In this document: in pieces, positions 47,345-58,862 of the stretch
Layout of the letters: every line of letters begins with the position of its first letter
Position numbering within the stretch: position 1 is the first letter of the stretch
Origin: Trichosphaerium sp. ATCC 40318
Lineage: Eukaryota > Discosea > Flabellinia > Trichosidae
DNA: 64,000 nt
Assembly: GCA_038496445.1 (NCBI GenBank)
Contig: JALMLS010000213.1
Coordinates: 248,001-312,000 of the forward strand
Direction of reading: 5' to 3'
Translations under genes and position numbers: made by a program
The notes under the pieces: model-generated
The model's database searches: none
The model's input: the letters and a program-made list of their open reading frames with translations, nothing else
What the model was told of the DNA's origin: nothing

Positions 47345-49748
47345 ATGGCGACAGTAGCGAAATCCGCTATACGTAGCGTAACTGCCCAAGATATAAATAA
47401 GAGAGCTGTAAGAGGTACGCTTATTCTCCTAGATACTCCCGTTTGTGAATTACCTTCAGTAATACCGAATTCAATATCATAATCTCACAAACAGCTCCCA
47501 GGCACAGATTTCGGCGTAAGGACGCCCAAAAACCACTGGAAAAGAGTTTCTAACCAACGACATTTCTTTGACGCAACACTTGTACCACGTTTAGGCATTG
47601 CAAACGCCGCTGATTGGTATAATGTTACGTCTACTGATGTTAAACGACTTGGTGGTAGAAGCATTCTCAGAAAGTACGTAGAACTCCTCAACAACGCCTG
47701 AAAAGGGCCGTCTATGATGTGAAATACGTCAACGTACTAGTAGCAAACATTTTCATTAAAAAACAACGTAGTTATGGTGATTCCCTCCCAAAGGCTTTGA
47801 AGGCAATCTATCCAAGAGAACTATGGGAATCGGACAGATTCAAGTACAAAAACCTTTAGCTCGAACCTGTACAATATTTATTTTAACTGTACTCTCTCAG
47901 AGTTAAAGCACCAAGAGGTTATTGGCAAGACACTAAAAATGTCATTCATTTTTTGGAAATTGTTGGAACCAAACTAAGGATTGACGATCCTTATAAATGG
48001 TATAGTGTCACTCATAGCCAACTATCTGAACTTGGTGGGAGTGGTATGTTATCATATTTTCCTATTATTCTTGATGAGATGTATCCAATGTTCGAATGGG
48101 ATTGGAGTCTTTTTGCATCAAAATCAAAACCTTCGTATGTGTCAACTTTTTTTTAAATGTTACTATGCCCTTTTGACGCAGTTTGTAGTACTGTATATAT
48201 CCCTGAAGGTGTTGCTAAAAATCTAGAAAAAACTGATAGTAAGTATAGATGGGAAATGTGGCGTGCTGGGTATGTTGTGTTCGTGGTTTTTGTGATAGAC
48301 TTGTGTTTAACTTTTCTTTTCAAAATAGACATTCACCAGCTGGAAGAGATTATTGGGCGAGTAAAGCAAATCAAAGAGAAATGTTTGATGCTCTTGCTAG
48401 TAAATTTAACATACGTACATTATCACAGTGGTATAATATCAAGGCATCAGAAGTTATGGCTTGTGGAGCTGGTATAATCGTTTCAAAGTGAGTGTTGTTT
48501 TTTTTTTTACCAAACGTATGCGAATATTAATGTGTATGTTTTGTTTTATAGCTACTACAACTCCTCACTTATCAGAGCTTTACAAAATATTTATCCAGGA
48601 TACACATGGCATCCATGGAAGTTTGGTTAGTAATAGCAGTATGTTTACCATCTAATTGGGAGCCTAGAGCAAGTACCAGCACATTTTTGGAAGATTCAAG
48701 AAAACCAAAGAAATTTTATTAAATATGCACGTTCACTTTTTTAAGTGTTTTTGTGCTTTTCCTTACAAATGAAATAGGCCTCTATTGAGCTCAAAATTAA
48801 TAATATGAACGATTGGTACAATGTAGATGCTTCTGATATAGAGATGTTAGGAGGTTTCGGACTTTTACGGTACGCGATTTATTAGTGCAAGAAAATGCTA
48901 AAGAATTCAGGCACTTTGGATCACTTAAAAAGGCGCTGTATGCCTTGTATCCCCAGTACAATTGGTCTCCTAGACGCTTTCGTATGCTATAATGATTTTA
49001 TCATCTTGTTGATTGTATTAGCTGAGCGTACTAAACTCTTAAAGCCGAGCCGTTGGGATAAGATTGAAAATCAGTTTAATTTTATCAAGCAAGTAAGTTT
49101 GTCTATTTATAAGTGCTTTCCATGTTACATATATTAAGTGTACTAGGCCGAGAAAGAATTGCGTATATACGACTTAAGACAATGGTATAGTATCAGCTTA
49201 GAGGATATCAGAGCTCTGGGTGGCGTAGAATTACTCAAGTACTATTTTTGTAATAATTTTTTCGTTTACATTTCTTTTGGCGCTTTGGTTCGATGAAAGA
49301 ACCCTTACAGAATGTTTATCCAGAATATGATTGGATGCCATGGTTATTTGGTAATGTTTCAGACATTATGGAATACGGAATGTACTAATAATAAGTGCTA
49401 CTCTAGATGGGCAATTGGCAAAGAATTACTGGACAAAAAAAGAAAACGTAAATGCTTTTCTATCTGTAGCAAAAACCCAGCTTAAAATTACATCACATGA
49501 GCAATGGTGTCGTGTGGCTATACACCAGTTATCTAGGCTAGGTGCTGGTGGCTTGATTTCGGTGCGTGAATATCTATCAGTTAAGGCAGACTTGAACTAA
49601 CTAAACACTTAAGTACTGGCCTCAAATAGTCAAACGCATTGTTCCCTTAAGCTCTCAGAACATTGCTCTTCTAGAAAATAAGGATAAACGTGCGGTGCAA
49701 AAGTACGTATTTGAAATACGTAAACTTCTACAGAGAGTATTAAAATAG
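47345..49748 (+). CDS. Tandem-repeat protein related to the 22.8-25.2 kb nuclease gene, no nuclease domain
   Basis: Starts MATVAKSAIRSVTAQDINKR. Six units follow the same 75-residue pattern as the nuclease gene. Examples are PKNHWKRVSNQRHFFDATLV, IANAADWYNVTSTDVKRLGG, YGDSLPKALKAIYPRELWES, IDDPYKWYSVTHSQLSELGG, YYNSSLIRALQNIYPGYTWH and NNMNDWYNVDASDIEMLGG. Introns fall after the GG-LL motif, nearly always in phase 2, and again after the final Trp/Phe of each unit, so most exons are half-repeats. The C-terminus ends EIRKLLQRVLK with no VDIF/LEYQG segment. It is divergently transcribed from the myotubularin gene about 190 bases away. The function is unknown; binding of nucleic acid or protein by the repeats is a guess. 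Confidence 0.7.
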
Positions 49749-50075
49749 AATGCTTTCACTACTAGCTAAAAAGTCAAACAGTTTTATATGTTCTTTTTTT
49801 ATTCTCACAACTTTTTAGGTTTTTAGTTCGATGTACTGCTGACTTGTTTCCAAAACAACTCTATTTCTAATAAAATGTACAACAGAAATTACTAATAAAT
49901 AAAGTCTATTACTTGTTGTTACAGCTACACTAGCAATTAGCGTGAGTGTATGTACTAAGGTTGCAAATCATTTCGGGTATATGTCAACTAATCCAAAAAC
50001 AGGATTCATGTAGACATGCATCAACATTTTACAATTTGAGTATTTCTAACCCCTCCAGTGTGAATGAACTTTTAT
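49749..50075. other. Convergent intergenic region
   Basis: AT-rich spacer. The part next to 50075 is the former 3' end of the LRR gene, left outside the frame by a one-base deletion. Confidence 0.5.
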
Positions 50076-51176
50076 CTAGATAACTATTCTCGCATCTTTG
50101 AGTACCTCAATAGATTCATCTATTACTGAAGTTAATGTCACGTCAATAGTATGTACTCCTTTAAGTGCTTTAATACCCTCATCTGTTACACTAGTTCCAT
50201 ATAAGTCAATTGTATGAACACCTTTGAGTGCTTTTAGTCCCTCATCTGTCACTGAAGTGCAATGCAAGTCAATGGTATGTACACCTTTGAGTGCTTTGAT
50301 TCCATCATCTGTCACTGAAGTGCCACGCAAGCTAATACTATGAACTCCTTTGAGTGCTTTGATTCCATCATCTGTTACACAGGTACAATACAATTCAATT
50401 GTATGAACACCAACAAGCCCTTGTATACCTTCATCAGTTATTCCAGTTTCACCAAGATTAATGGTATGAACTCCTTTAAGGTCCTTCACAGCCTCATCTG
50501 ATATGTAAGTGTTTGTAAGGTCAATTTTATGAACACCGGTAGCAGCAATTACTTTTAAGTCATCATTAGTGATTCTGGATTTGTCATGGTATGTTTGTGG
50601 TGCTGAGATGTTGCAACAACCAGCAAGTAATGAAAATATAGTGATGTCGTATCTAAGTTCTGAACCTGAGTATAATCCAATAAGAGTGTTGTTCATGACA
50701 CCTTTGTACTGTCTAATCTTTAGAATATCATCAACACACTTTATAAAAACTCTGTTGTAACCAACAATATGATGTATGATATCAGCCATCAGACAACATG
50801 ATTGAGCAACAGAAAATCTATCTTGTTCATCTGTATGACTTACAATAGTTGATAATATCTCTGCTTGATTTTGTTTTTTACAAAATTTTCTTTTTTCTGG
50901 TTTGTTGTACTCCGATGTTTGATCGTTGTTTACTTGCGATGGTAGGTCTTCAGACTGTATTGTGATCTTATTGGGTGTACCAACAGTTGAATTGATTTGT
51001 TTGGAAAGGAGATTGTCGAGTTTTTGTACCATGGTTGCGTTTAGTTCATTTATCAAAATCTCAACTTGTTTTATCAATATTTCGTGTTGTTCTTTTGTAA
51101 TTTTATTGAAATCCTCATTACGGTTGTTGGTGTAGTACGCAACTGCATTTTGTAACGAAATGTCACAGGGATCCAT
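50076..51176 (-). CDS. Single-exon leucine-rich repeat protein, 3' truncated by frameshift
   Basis: Protein of 366 residues. The first 200 residues are not repeated and include a charged stretch (EKRKFCKKQNQAEILS). The rest is about seven 23-residue LRR units of the form GVHTIDLxxTSVTDEGIKALK, like cysteine-containing/F-box-associated LRRs. The reading ends ARIVI with a TAG just inside the last unit. The pseudogene copy at 30.7-31.3 kb has one extra T at that place and reads on for 17 more residues, so this copy probably lost a base. LRRs form curved surfaces for binding proteins. No partner can be inferred. The gene is intronless. Confidence 0.8.
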   Translation of the reverse strand: MDPCDISLQNAVAYYTNNRNEDFNKITKEQHEILIKQVEILINELNATMVQKLDNLLSKQINSTVGTPNKITIQSEDLPSQVNNDQTSEYNKPEKRKFCKKQNQAEILSTIVSHTDEQDRFSVAQSCCLMADIIHHIVGYNRVFIKCVDDILKIRQYKGVMNNTLIGLYSGSELRYDITIFSLLAGCCNISAPQTYHDKSRITNDDLKVIAATGVHKIDLTNTYISDEAVKDLKGVHTINLGETGITDEGIQGLVGVHTIELYCTCVTDDGIKALKGVHSISLRGTSVTDDGIKALKGVHTIDLHCTSVTDEGLKALKGVHTIDLYGTSVTDEGIKALKGVHTIDVTLTSVIDESIEVLKDARIVI

Positions 51177-51555
51177 TGTAGTTGATTTGGTACACGATAG
51201 TAGTACCGAAAAGAAGTGAGGCTTTGATGAACAGAAACTTAACAGTCACCTGATGTGATGAGCAACACTGAGGTTATGTCTGTATTTATCGAGCAACAGC
51301 TTTCAGATTCGAGGCTCGTTTGACGCATTCCAACAGCAATTGTAGAGCTAGACAATCCTTGGTTGTGTATCAGGAGATTGCGAAGTTGTAAATGGATCAA
51401 CTAAAGCACAGTGGCTCTGCACTGCCATTATAAATAGTATCAATGGATAACATAGCAGCGTTGGCTTCATAGTTAACTAAAATGCAGTTCGAGTGACAAT
51501 ACACAATTTCTTTAGAAAATGAAGTATAGACTTCACAGTGGCTAGAAAGAAAATG
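51177..51555. other. Intergenic region
   Basis: Sequence upstream of the LRR gene. I see no coding exon. Confidence 0.4.
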
Positions 51556-51900
51556 TTAGTTCAATGAAACATTGTAAATTCTATAACCATAAAGTGTGTA
51601 AGGGTTACCTTGAGGGCAATCTGGGAACTTGTCACAGAAATCAGTAGGTACTATGATCGTCCTTGTAGAAAAATATAGCCATCCTATAAATGCGAGTGTC
51701 ATAGAGGGTACGACACCACAACGAGAACTGATATATTGATCTTTGTAATTTCGTGCCAAAGATAGGATCAGGTACATGGTATTCACCAATCACAATATTA
51801 TAGATTATTAAGAAATCTTTTGTGAATGAGTTGCCTTCAAAGATATTTTGGAATAGTGTGCGAGACATTGAAGGGTACTTTGTAACATCATAGCAATCAA

Positions 51901-52276
51901 CTAAAAAAAGTACAATTTAGCTCGCTCATCATCTTCAACACCTTCAGCAATCAGTGCTCGAGCAACTGAAGATTTGATTGCCTTTGTACATTTACTCTAG
52001 ATCACGTGTAAGTTATGGTGTAAGCTAAAGAAAGGTGTTCTTCCGTACCTCAGGATTGCGTTTTGATGCTTTCAATGCAACAGAAAGTGTGTACTTTTGA
52101 ATACATTTCTTGAATGCAGAAAAGTCTTGAGTTGCTATTAGCCTTACAAACCCTCCAATGGAAATACGTATGTTGCCAAGGAAAACGATATACTGTCGAT
52201 CTTGATTTTTTTCCTTTGAAAGTTTATCAGAGATTTTTTTGTCAGTTGAGTTTTGTTGTTTCATTCTTTTTTTCAT
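51901..52276 (-). CDS. Hypothetical basic protein, two exons
   Basis: Reads MKKRMKQQNSTDKKISDKLS, then YIVFLGNIRISIGGFVRLIA and LSVALKASKRNPE. A GTACGG donor joins SKCTKAIKSSVARALIAEGV and an ending AKLYFF. No family is recognised. Just downstream on the same strand a second open stretch (51641-51868, SMSRTLFQNIFEGNSFTKDF) may be another exon of the same or a decayed gene, but only a 13-base gap separates them, too short for a normal intron. Confidence 0.35.
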
Positions 52277-52632
52277 GCGCTTCTTGTGTTTTAGTTTGAG
52301 TGTCTTCTGGCGGTTGTTGTGCTTTAGTTTGGACTGTGTCTTCTAGTACTTGTATGGATTCAAGCCTGCCTCATAATACTGCTTTAAGAATGTGTAGGTG
52401 CTGGCTCTGCTCTTGATAATCAACAGTAAGTCATAAAAAGATAATAAATAATAATACGAGTATCCAAAAATAGCCGCTTACTCTGCTGACTTCAAAGAGG
52501 TGTTTGAATTGACTATGGCAATATTTCAAATACGGCTTTGCTGTTTGTGCTATTGAAAGAATACATTTGGTATCGAAAGCATATCACGTGCCATACAATC
52601 TCAGTTGGTAGCTCTAAGGAACAAAGGTTATT

Positions 52633-52929
52633 TCAAACTGTAGAAGTTGGAATCTCATTGCCTGTGAAGTTAGTGAATGTAGTCCCCTTGGCATTTAGGG
52701 AAATGGCTGTATTGGCGGATTCACGCTTCTTGGACGGTCCGAGTGATACGAATGGTTCGTTGTGAGACATGACGTATTGATGAACACTAAAGGTTGTTGA
52801 CGTTAGGATGTCATAAGAAACTGTAAAACACGTGATTAATGCGTTTGTTGTAGCTTTGAGAACAAATAAGGAGACATTCGCTTCGCATACTGTTGACATG
52901 GTTCCAATATTGATGTAGACGCTAAACAA
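52633..52929 (-). CDS. Hypothetical ORF, possibly an exon
   Basis: Open frame of 98 residues starting MFSVYINIGTMSTVCEANVS. Composition is plausible for a protein but no domain is recognised. The opposite strand is also open over part of it (52538-52765), so the coding strand is not certain. Confidence 0.2.
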   Translation of the reverse strand: MFSVYINIGTMSTVCEANVSLFVLKATTNALITCFTVSYDILTSTTFSVHQYVMSHNEPFVSLGPSKKRESANTAISLNAKGTTFTNFTGNEIPTSTV

Positions 52930-53845
52930 GTTTGTTTACTGACTTGCCAAGCCAATATATCTTCAAGAATCTGTTTTTTCTTCACAAACTACTTAGATCG
53001 AAGTCTCATAAGTGTCAGTACCCTTCGTAAAACCAAGATGTCGCAGGCATCCATTACTTGAGTGGTTTTATTATATTGACTTTATTCGTACACAACAAGG
53101 GTTATAGATTTACTGCAATTTGTAGTTTTCACACTTTTGATTTTCACTCTTTCGGATTTTGCGCAAAATATCACGTGATATAACCAATAAGCTTTGTAGA
53201 TTATATCGCGGGTATTCATATTAAAATTTCAGTAGAGCTGTGGCATTTAAAACCCAAACAAAATGTCACAGCGTTAAAAATGTACTAGTTGCTCACCAAT
53301 CTTGTGGCTAGTAGCAAAATTCTTTTACATCTACTCGATCCTTCAACAGAAAATCACCAGGAAAAGTAAAGAGGTAACAAAAAATATGACAACGAGGTAA
53401 ACATTGATCATTCTGTACTACGGGTCTGATAAAACTTGACGAAAGTACTGCGAAATGTAATATCTACAAAAAGGACAATTCTAAATGCAAGTACCTCGAG
53501 AGGTACATTACTCTAAATGTACTAAATTATAATTTTGGATTGGGTATTTAAAATCACGTGGGTATTGCTTCCAGTTAGCAAGCATCCAAAACCGTGGGTA
53601 ACTTTTTCAAGTATGGCAAACTGTTTGATCTTGATAGAACTAATATACCTCAGACTAAACACAAACAGTAATTTGTTCTCCTAGTCCACAACTTGAGCGA
53701 TATGGACATCGCGGTTTTGCGGTGTACGTACTTAGACTGAGGAGCTGATATTATTTCCTACTTGTTAAAACACCCAATATTCTCATACTTTTCTTAGTTT
53801 TGGCAGTCTTTGTGTTTCTTTGACTGCATACAAAATTTACGGAAC
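52930..53845. other. Intergenic region
   Basis: About 900 bases upstream of an F-box-like gene. It holds ATCACGTGAT near 53172 and ATCACGTGGG near 53556. No exon seen. Confidence 0.45.
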
Positions 53846-54526
53846 ATGACAAGCGCAATACTAGAATCAGCGCTTCCTGTAGTCGTATGGGACCACATAG
53901 CATCATTACTATCAATACAAGACTTTTTATCTCTAAAATCCTCAAACAAGGCTTTTATACGCTTTTTACGAAATAACGGCAGCGTAGAGAGCAAGTTATA
54001 CATATCAGAGCTAAAAAAATCGTTCCCAATACTTTTTGACAGTACAACGATGAAATTAAACACAGAAGGCTTCTCAACACTCAGCCTCAGAAAAATATAC
54101 TACCAATCTTGTTTTGACCAAGAAATCAAGTGTAAGCAATGCAACTTTGTCGTAAAGAAAGGAAGAATAAGTCCCTATATGATATACCCTTCCCCGTGGG
54201 AAGCCAAAGGCAATAGATATGAAGAGTTTAAGGCATTAAGCATGCCTATGATTACAAGTAATTATTCAAGGTTTGAATGGTATGATGAAACTGTTTCTTT
54301 GCCTGTTCTTAAGAGGAATGTTGGTTGTTGCGGTTATACTCTTGATGTTGGTTGTCCCAAATGTTCAACAAAAATCGGATTGTGGCTTGATGATGAGTGC
54401 TTGGCGAGTAAAGTAACAAACCTCACGAACGGTACTTTCTTAGTTTTTGAGTACTTTCTTATCTCATGTAATTTCATTGCAGTTTATATTGATGAACCAT
54501 TGTGGAATGACTGGATAATATGCTAG
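53846..54526 (+). CDS. F-box-like protein with Cys pairs
   Basis: Intronless; I prefer the start MTSAILESALPVVVWDHIAS because the F-box-like helix (LPVVVWDHIASLLSIQDFLS) follows directly; an upstream in-frame ATG at 53810 is possible. The middle has Cys pairs KCKQC and CCGYTLDVGCPKC that could bind zinc. The C-terminus ends EPLWNDWIIC. No family beyond the F-box-like start is recognised. A role as SCF adaptor is inferred only from that motif. Confidence 0.55.
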   Translation: MTSAILESALPVVVWDHIASLLSIQDFLSLKSSNKAFIRFLRNNGSVESKLYISELKKSFPILFDSTTMKLNTEGFSTLSLRKIYYQSCFDQEIKCKQCNFVVKKGRISPYMIYPSPWEAKGNRYEEFKALSMPMITSNYSRFEWYDETVSLPVLKRNVGCCGYTLDVGCPKCSTKIGLWLDDECLASKVTNLTNGTFLVFEYFLISCNFIAVYIDEPLWNDWIIC

Positions 54527-54855
54527 CCCGGAGTATAGAATAGATCAATGCTATCTTAATGCTTCAACATGTCAAGCAATCTGTACATAATTGGTAGCAA
54601 CGTAATACAACTTACAGCTTTTTCCCATGAATGTAATTGTCAATAAAAACAATGTGAAATATTCAGTCTTTGAATGCACTTGTACATAATCGCAGAAGTA
54701 TTGCATATTACTAAACAAGCGGCTCTTATTCTTGCCCTTGTTACGCTCAGTATTCTGTCGTAAGATACTGAATATAGTTTCCTAACCGTTGTTTTGAAAA
54801 AACATGACTTTTTGGTCTTCATTCGTTTTAACTTAAACTGTGGCTATTAATAGCA
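54527..54855. other. Intergenic region
   Basis: Spacer between two F-box-like genes on the same strand. No exon seen. Confidence 0.45.
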
Positions 54856-55251
54856 ATGGATATTTGGTATCACATAATCAAGTTAGTTGACACCGTTAAA
54901 GGGCAGCTTGCGCTTCAGTTAACCTGCAAATTATTCAAATCGTTTTCTGATACTCAAAGCATATGGAAAGCGATATATAAACGCAAGGGAGAGCAAACTA
55001 AGTATTTTTGGCCGAAAATAACTACAGTGGTCATAAACGAGCAATCATGGCGTAAAATATACATTGAAACGCACAAGCTTAAAGAGGCCGACCGCTTTTT
55101 CAAGGCATTCAAGCTTCCTGCTAATGTAAAGCCAGACAAGCGAGAAACATGTCTTTTCTTGTATAAAACATGTACAAACCACTTGCGTACAATACTGAGC
55201 GAAACTCCAGAAGTGTACGTTCAAGGTACGCCTAAGCCTGGATTTGACTGA
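54856..55251 (+). CDS. Small F-box-like protein
   Basis: Single-exon protein of 131 residues. The start MDIWYHIIKLVDTVKGQLAL, then LTCKLFKSFSDTQSIWKAIY, has the spacing of an F-box (helix, L-x-x-T-C-K-x-F, then W-x-x-x-Y). The rest is basic with no repeats. It could be an SCF adaptor lacking a large target-binding domain, or a truncated relative of the preceding gene. Recognition is from the motif only. Confidence 0.5.
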   Translation: MDIWYHIIKLVDTVKGQLALQLTCKLFKSFSDTQSIWKAIYKRKGEQTKYFWPKITTVVINEQSWRKIYIETHKLKEADRFFKAFKLPANVKPDKRETCLFLYKTCTNHLRTILSETPEVYVQGTPKPGFD

Positions 55252-55498
55252 AATAGCGCTATTTTATTTTATCGCTAAGCCTACTTTTTAAAAGGCCACT
55301 CCCAATTTGTAGCGCACACGTGACTTTCTGCACTTGTGCTCACGTAAAGTACTCCATAAGGATACACTAATAGTATAGCTTGCAGAGTTGCAAAAGCCTG
55401 CCTATGTTCACAAACCGTCTCGAAAAATCTGGCTTAGCGCTAACACAAAATATCGTTATTTCAAGTCAAATCCCTTGTAATAGTAGAGTGCTACCACA

Positions 55499-56119
55499 AT
55501 GTATTCTGTGACATATCGCAACCTTAAGGTTGGTTTATATCATGGTGTAGCCTTTTATTACTCTTTACAAACCATCAAAGATGGTCTTTTTTTTTTTTGA
55601 TTGTTTATACGATTCGTTCTCATGTTTTTTAAAGGAACTTCACGTGATTCATCCTTTGCGGGCCTGTACAAGGGCGCATACCAATTAACTATTAGTAACA
55701 AAAAAACTACTGCACATGTTTGTGCACTTGCTACAGCAAGTGTTGCAAAGCAAGTCTGTTCAGTTTTAACACCAGAATCAGATGAGAAACAAGTTTCATC
55801 GGCGCATGAGACATACATGGCACTAATAGATCCCATGCGCGCTATCTTCCAATATCCTGTAAGGTTAAACGTCTTAGAGTCCATATTGGATATGTCACAC
55901 GATGACCTCGTTCAAGCGTTTTTTGTTATGGCTGTAAAGTCTGTTGTTCCAACAACAACTTTTAAAGGTGATCCAGTATCTGAAACAGTTCTTAACAAGC
56001 TTGGTGTACCGTTTAGTGATATGACTACAAGTAAAAAAAACCTATGTAATAAACCACAGCGAGATTTGAATACACCATATCTACTTACTCAACTTTTATT
56101 GTACATTGAGAACTGGTAA
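55499..56119 (+). CDS. Unknown protein, two exons
   Basis: The first exon reads MYSVTYRNLKVGLYHGVAFY and joins, through an intron ending TTTAAAG, to SRDSSFAGLYKGAYQLTISN. Later parts include AHVCALATASVAKQVCSVLT and NVLESILDMSHDDLVQAFFV. The end is LLTQLLLYIENW. About 190 residues. The joined frame is convincing but I know no homologue. It ends 150 bases before the stop of the convergent RNA-ligase-like gene. Confidence 0.45.
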
Positions 56120-56268
56120 TCAAATATTAGAATTTAGTAACTTTCACACATGACTTCTTTTTTTGTGTTAAATTTTGGCTTTGTATTGCGCTTTGATTGC
56201 ATCTTTTGGGTACCATCACTTTCTGTAAACTGTCAATTCATACCACATATACCACGTGATAAAGTAGG

Positions 56269-58472
56269 TTATTTATTTTCTAGTGAGTCCAAGTACTCGT
56301 GGTATAATGAAGCAAAATTATCGCTAACTTCTTTCAAACATTTTTTATAATCTCCTGATGCTTCAAACCTTAACATCCACCAATCAGCAAACCCTAAATT
56401 CCATAAAAAATGAATTCATTCATCTCATGAAGTGTATCACCTTGACCGAGTGTTATCCATTTCTTGACTTGTTCTTTCCAATTTGGTAAATGAGTAAGCT
56501 TAGATAAAGCTTCTGATAATTTATTCTTCGCAGCCTTTATGAGGTCTTCTTTATCTAAAATAAAAGGAAACTAAGTTAGGTACACTTAAAAGAACGTGGA
56601 GCATGTAAATGTGCTGTAAAGTATGAACTGAGTGAGGGCATGCTAAATTGAAGCGCCTGGGTAACAACCAAACTTAGCCACAATCAACGGGCCACAAAAA
56701 AGGAATGTAACTAAAGGAGCTTTGTTTTGCTGTAAAAAAGAGCACGTGACTCCAGTGCGTACTGTATACTTTCATGTATGGGCTAATCTTTTTTCTGGGA
56801 TCCACGGGCTTATATCCAATTAATCTACCTTGTTCTATCATAACAAATAGCTTAGATCTTAAAACCTCTCGAATCCTTCTCCAAGCAACATAAAAAGTTG
56901 CTTTAACTTTAACCAAACCAACAACAGCTTCTGACTCGTCCATAACATACAGAACTGATCCTTCTGTCTTTTGTGCGCTCCTTACCTCATTTATCTATTG
57001 GATAGTAGGCGATAATTTTGGTATGTGAATGACGTACAGTAGGCTCAAGCTCTTTAATGTCATGATGACTATATTTAACATGTGGCATGGTATATTTCTT
57101 AAAAAACTCAAAAGCTACGATCAACGTAAGACGTTACAAGCTAATATAAATTGCTACAGTGAATTTAATACATATGTATTTTGCGTACCTTCTTTAGGGT
57201 GAATGGATTTTCCTGTTGAGGAGTGTAGGATTGTGTAAAATTCGATGTAAGTTGATTCAATAGGAAATAAATGTTCATGATGACTGATATTGATCTCGCC
57301 AAGTAAAGAACCGTATGATATTGCCTCTGATAAGAAAGACATTTTTGCATTACTTTGAAGTGATAAAAACCATTTAGAGACCTCATGACAAGCAATAGGA
57401 CCAGCGACAATAGTGTTGTTTTTGTGATGATATTTCAAAGAGTCTTCAAGGCAAGGCCATATAAGACAAGTGTTTTTAGAACCACAAAGGAAGAAAAAGG
57501 TTTCTAAAAGAAGTTTAGATTACACGTGCAAAGTGAGAATTTATAGAAAAGGTATAACAAGGATGATATGATTAAGTTTACCTTCTACCTTAATAACTCG
57601 CAATTTTGCGTTTTCTCCATTAGATTTTTCAGTCTTAAAAAAACTCTTACAAGATGATATAGATGCGCCTAGATTGAATAAATATTATAGATAATAGTGT
57701 CTCAGTCAACTAATATTTTAAATGAGAACCATCATAGAAAAAGTTGACTTTCGAAGATTTCGATTTTTCATCTTCGTCAGTAGCAATCAATCCTGTAAAT
57801 TTTTTGACACCAGTGAACTCCAAACTAAAATATCATCGTTATGACACAACCCACAATGTGTACTTTAGAATCGGATTATAAAATACCTTGTCAACAACGT
57901 TGCACCACGGTACACACGGACGTAGTGATAACCTAAAGAAAGGGTAGGTAAGATATCTTTCCGATTCAAAGAACGAAGCGGTTTAGACTTACCACGTGGT
58001 AATAGCTGGCGTAAAAGTGGTGATATGGTGTATAAACCATCATCAAACCCCGATCCAGCGAGATCTTGGAATTGACGACCTGTAGCGTTTTTTCTTAGCC
58101 ATTTTTTGAACTTCCAAATATCTGGTTGAAAACCCTTTGATTTAGTGTTAAAATACGCGACTAGAGGCGTTTGTGGTTGTACACACTTGAATTACGAAAA
58201 CAAGCTTTCCAATACGTTGTTCCTTGGTCTTAGCAGCTTTGACGAACGGATGACGGGCAAATATCTTCGTTTTAGCGACGTATTTGTCATTTCCAGTGGC
58301 AGCTTCATAAGTAGCGTAAAGAGCTTCTATATCGCCTACTTCTACCATAGGTATGCGAAACAAAGGATCTGAGACATCATGAACGTTAATAGGCTACATT
58401 CACGTAAATATCTTCGTTAATTGCTTCGTTTAAAATGGCAACGTTATAGCATAGATACAATACCTTTGCCAT
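56269..58472 (-). CDS. RNA-ligase-like nucleotidyltransferase with one frameshift
   Basis: The start MAK joins PINVHDVSDPLFRIPMVEVG across an intron. Later exons hold ligase-superfamily motifs in the right order. Motif I is FFKTEKSNGENAKLRVIKV (adenylated Lys in K-x-N-G). A motif III-like part is FFFLCGSKNTCLIW, and IIIa-like is LLGEINISH. Motif IV is EGSVLYVMDESE, and motif V is VGLVKVKATFYVAWRRIRE. Such enzymes join nucleic-acid ends through an AMP-lysine intermediate. Assignment to RNA rather than DNA rests on the T4 Rnl-like motif shapes. Near 56405-56410 the frame shifts by one base in a run of six A (plus strand); beyond it the frame continues FADWWMLRFEASGDYKKCLK to YLDSLENK. It is either a real mutation or an indel error. 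Confidence 0.6.
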
Positions 58473-58545
58473 TGGACGTGGTTCGGTTAGTGCTCTTTTT
58501 GGTCGTTTTGAATGTTAAACTGACTTGCTCTGACTTTTCAGCCGG

Positions 58546-58812
58546 ATGGCACGCCTCAAATCTACTCTCCAGGCGTTGTTGAGTAGCCTTCTCCCTTTCA
58601 AACACCATGCAGGTGCTTTTGTTGAAGAAATGTCACAAAATAGAAAAAATCGTAAAGTCACAATGTCCTACACAAAAACCTTCGTGAAAATTTGGGGTTT
58701 TAACCTTCTGTGCCTTCGTAGTTTGGTTTTTTCTAATGGGTTCTCTTCGGGTATTCTCAAAACAACCAAAGACAAAAAAGCGGAGTCTGGAAACTGGAAA
58801 CTTCTGAGCTAG
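58546..58812 (+). CDS. Hypothetical short ORF
   Basis: Starts MARLKSTLQALLSSLLPFKH, about 75 bases from the start of the divergent ligase-like gene, and is basic throughout. It might be the first exon of an unresolved gene. No homologue is recognised and no splice support was found. Confidence 0.2.
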   Translation: MARLKSTLQALLSSLLPFKHHAGAFVEEMSQNRKNRKVTMSYTKTFVKIWGFNLLCLRSLVFSNGFSSGILKTTKDKKAESGNWKLLS

Positions 58813-58862
58813 ATTCTTGTACACTGTGACGCTTGTTTTTAACACTAGCACTCAAGTTGAAA

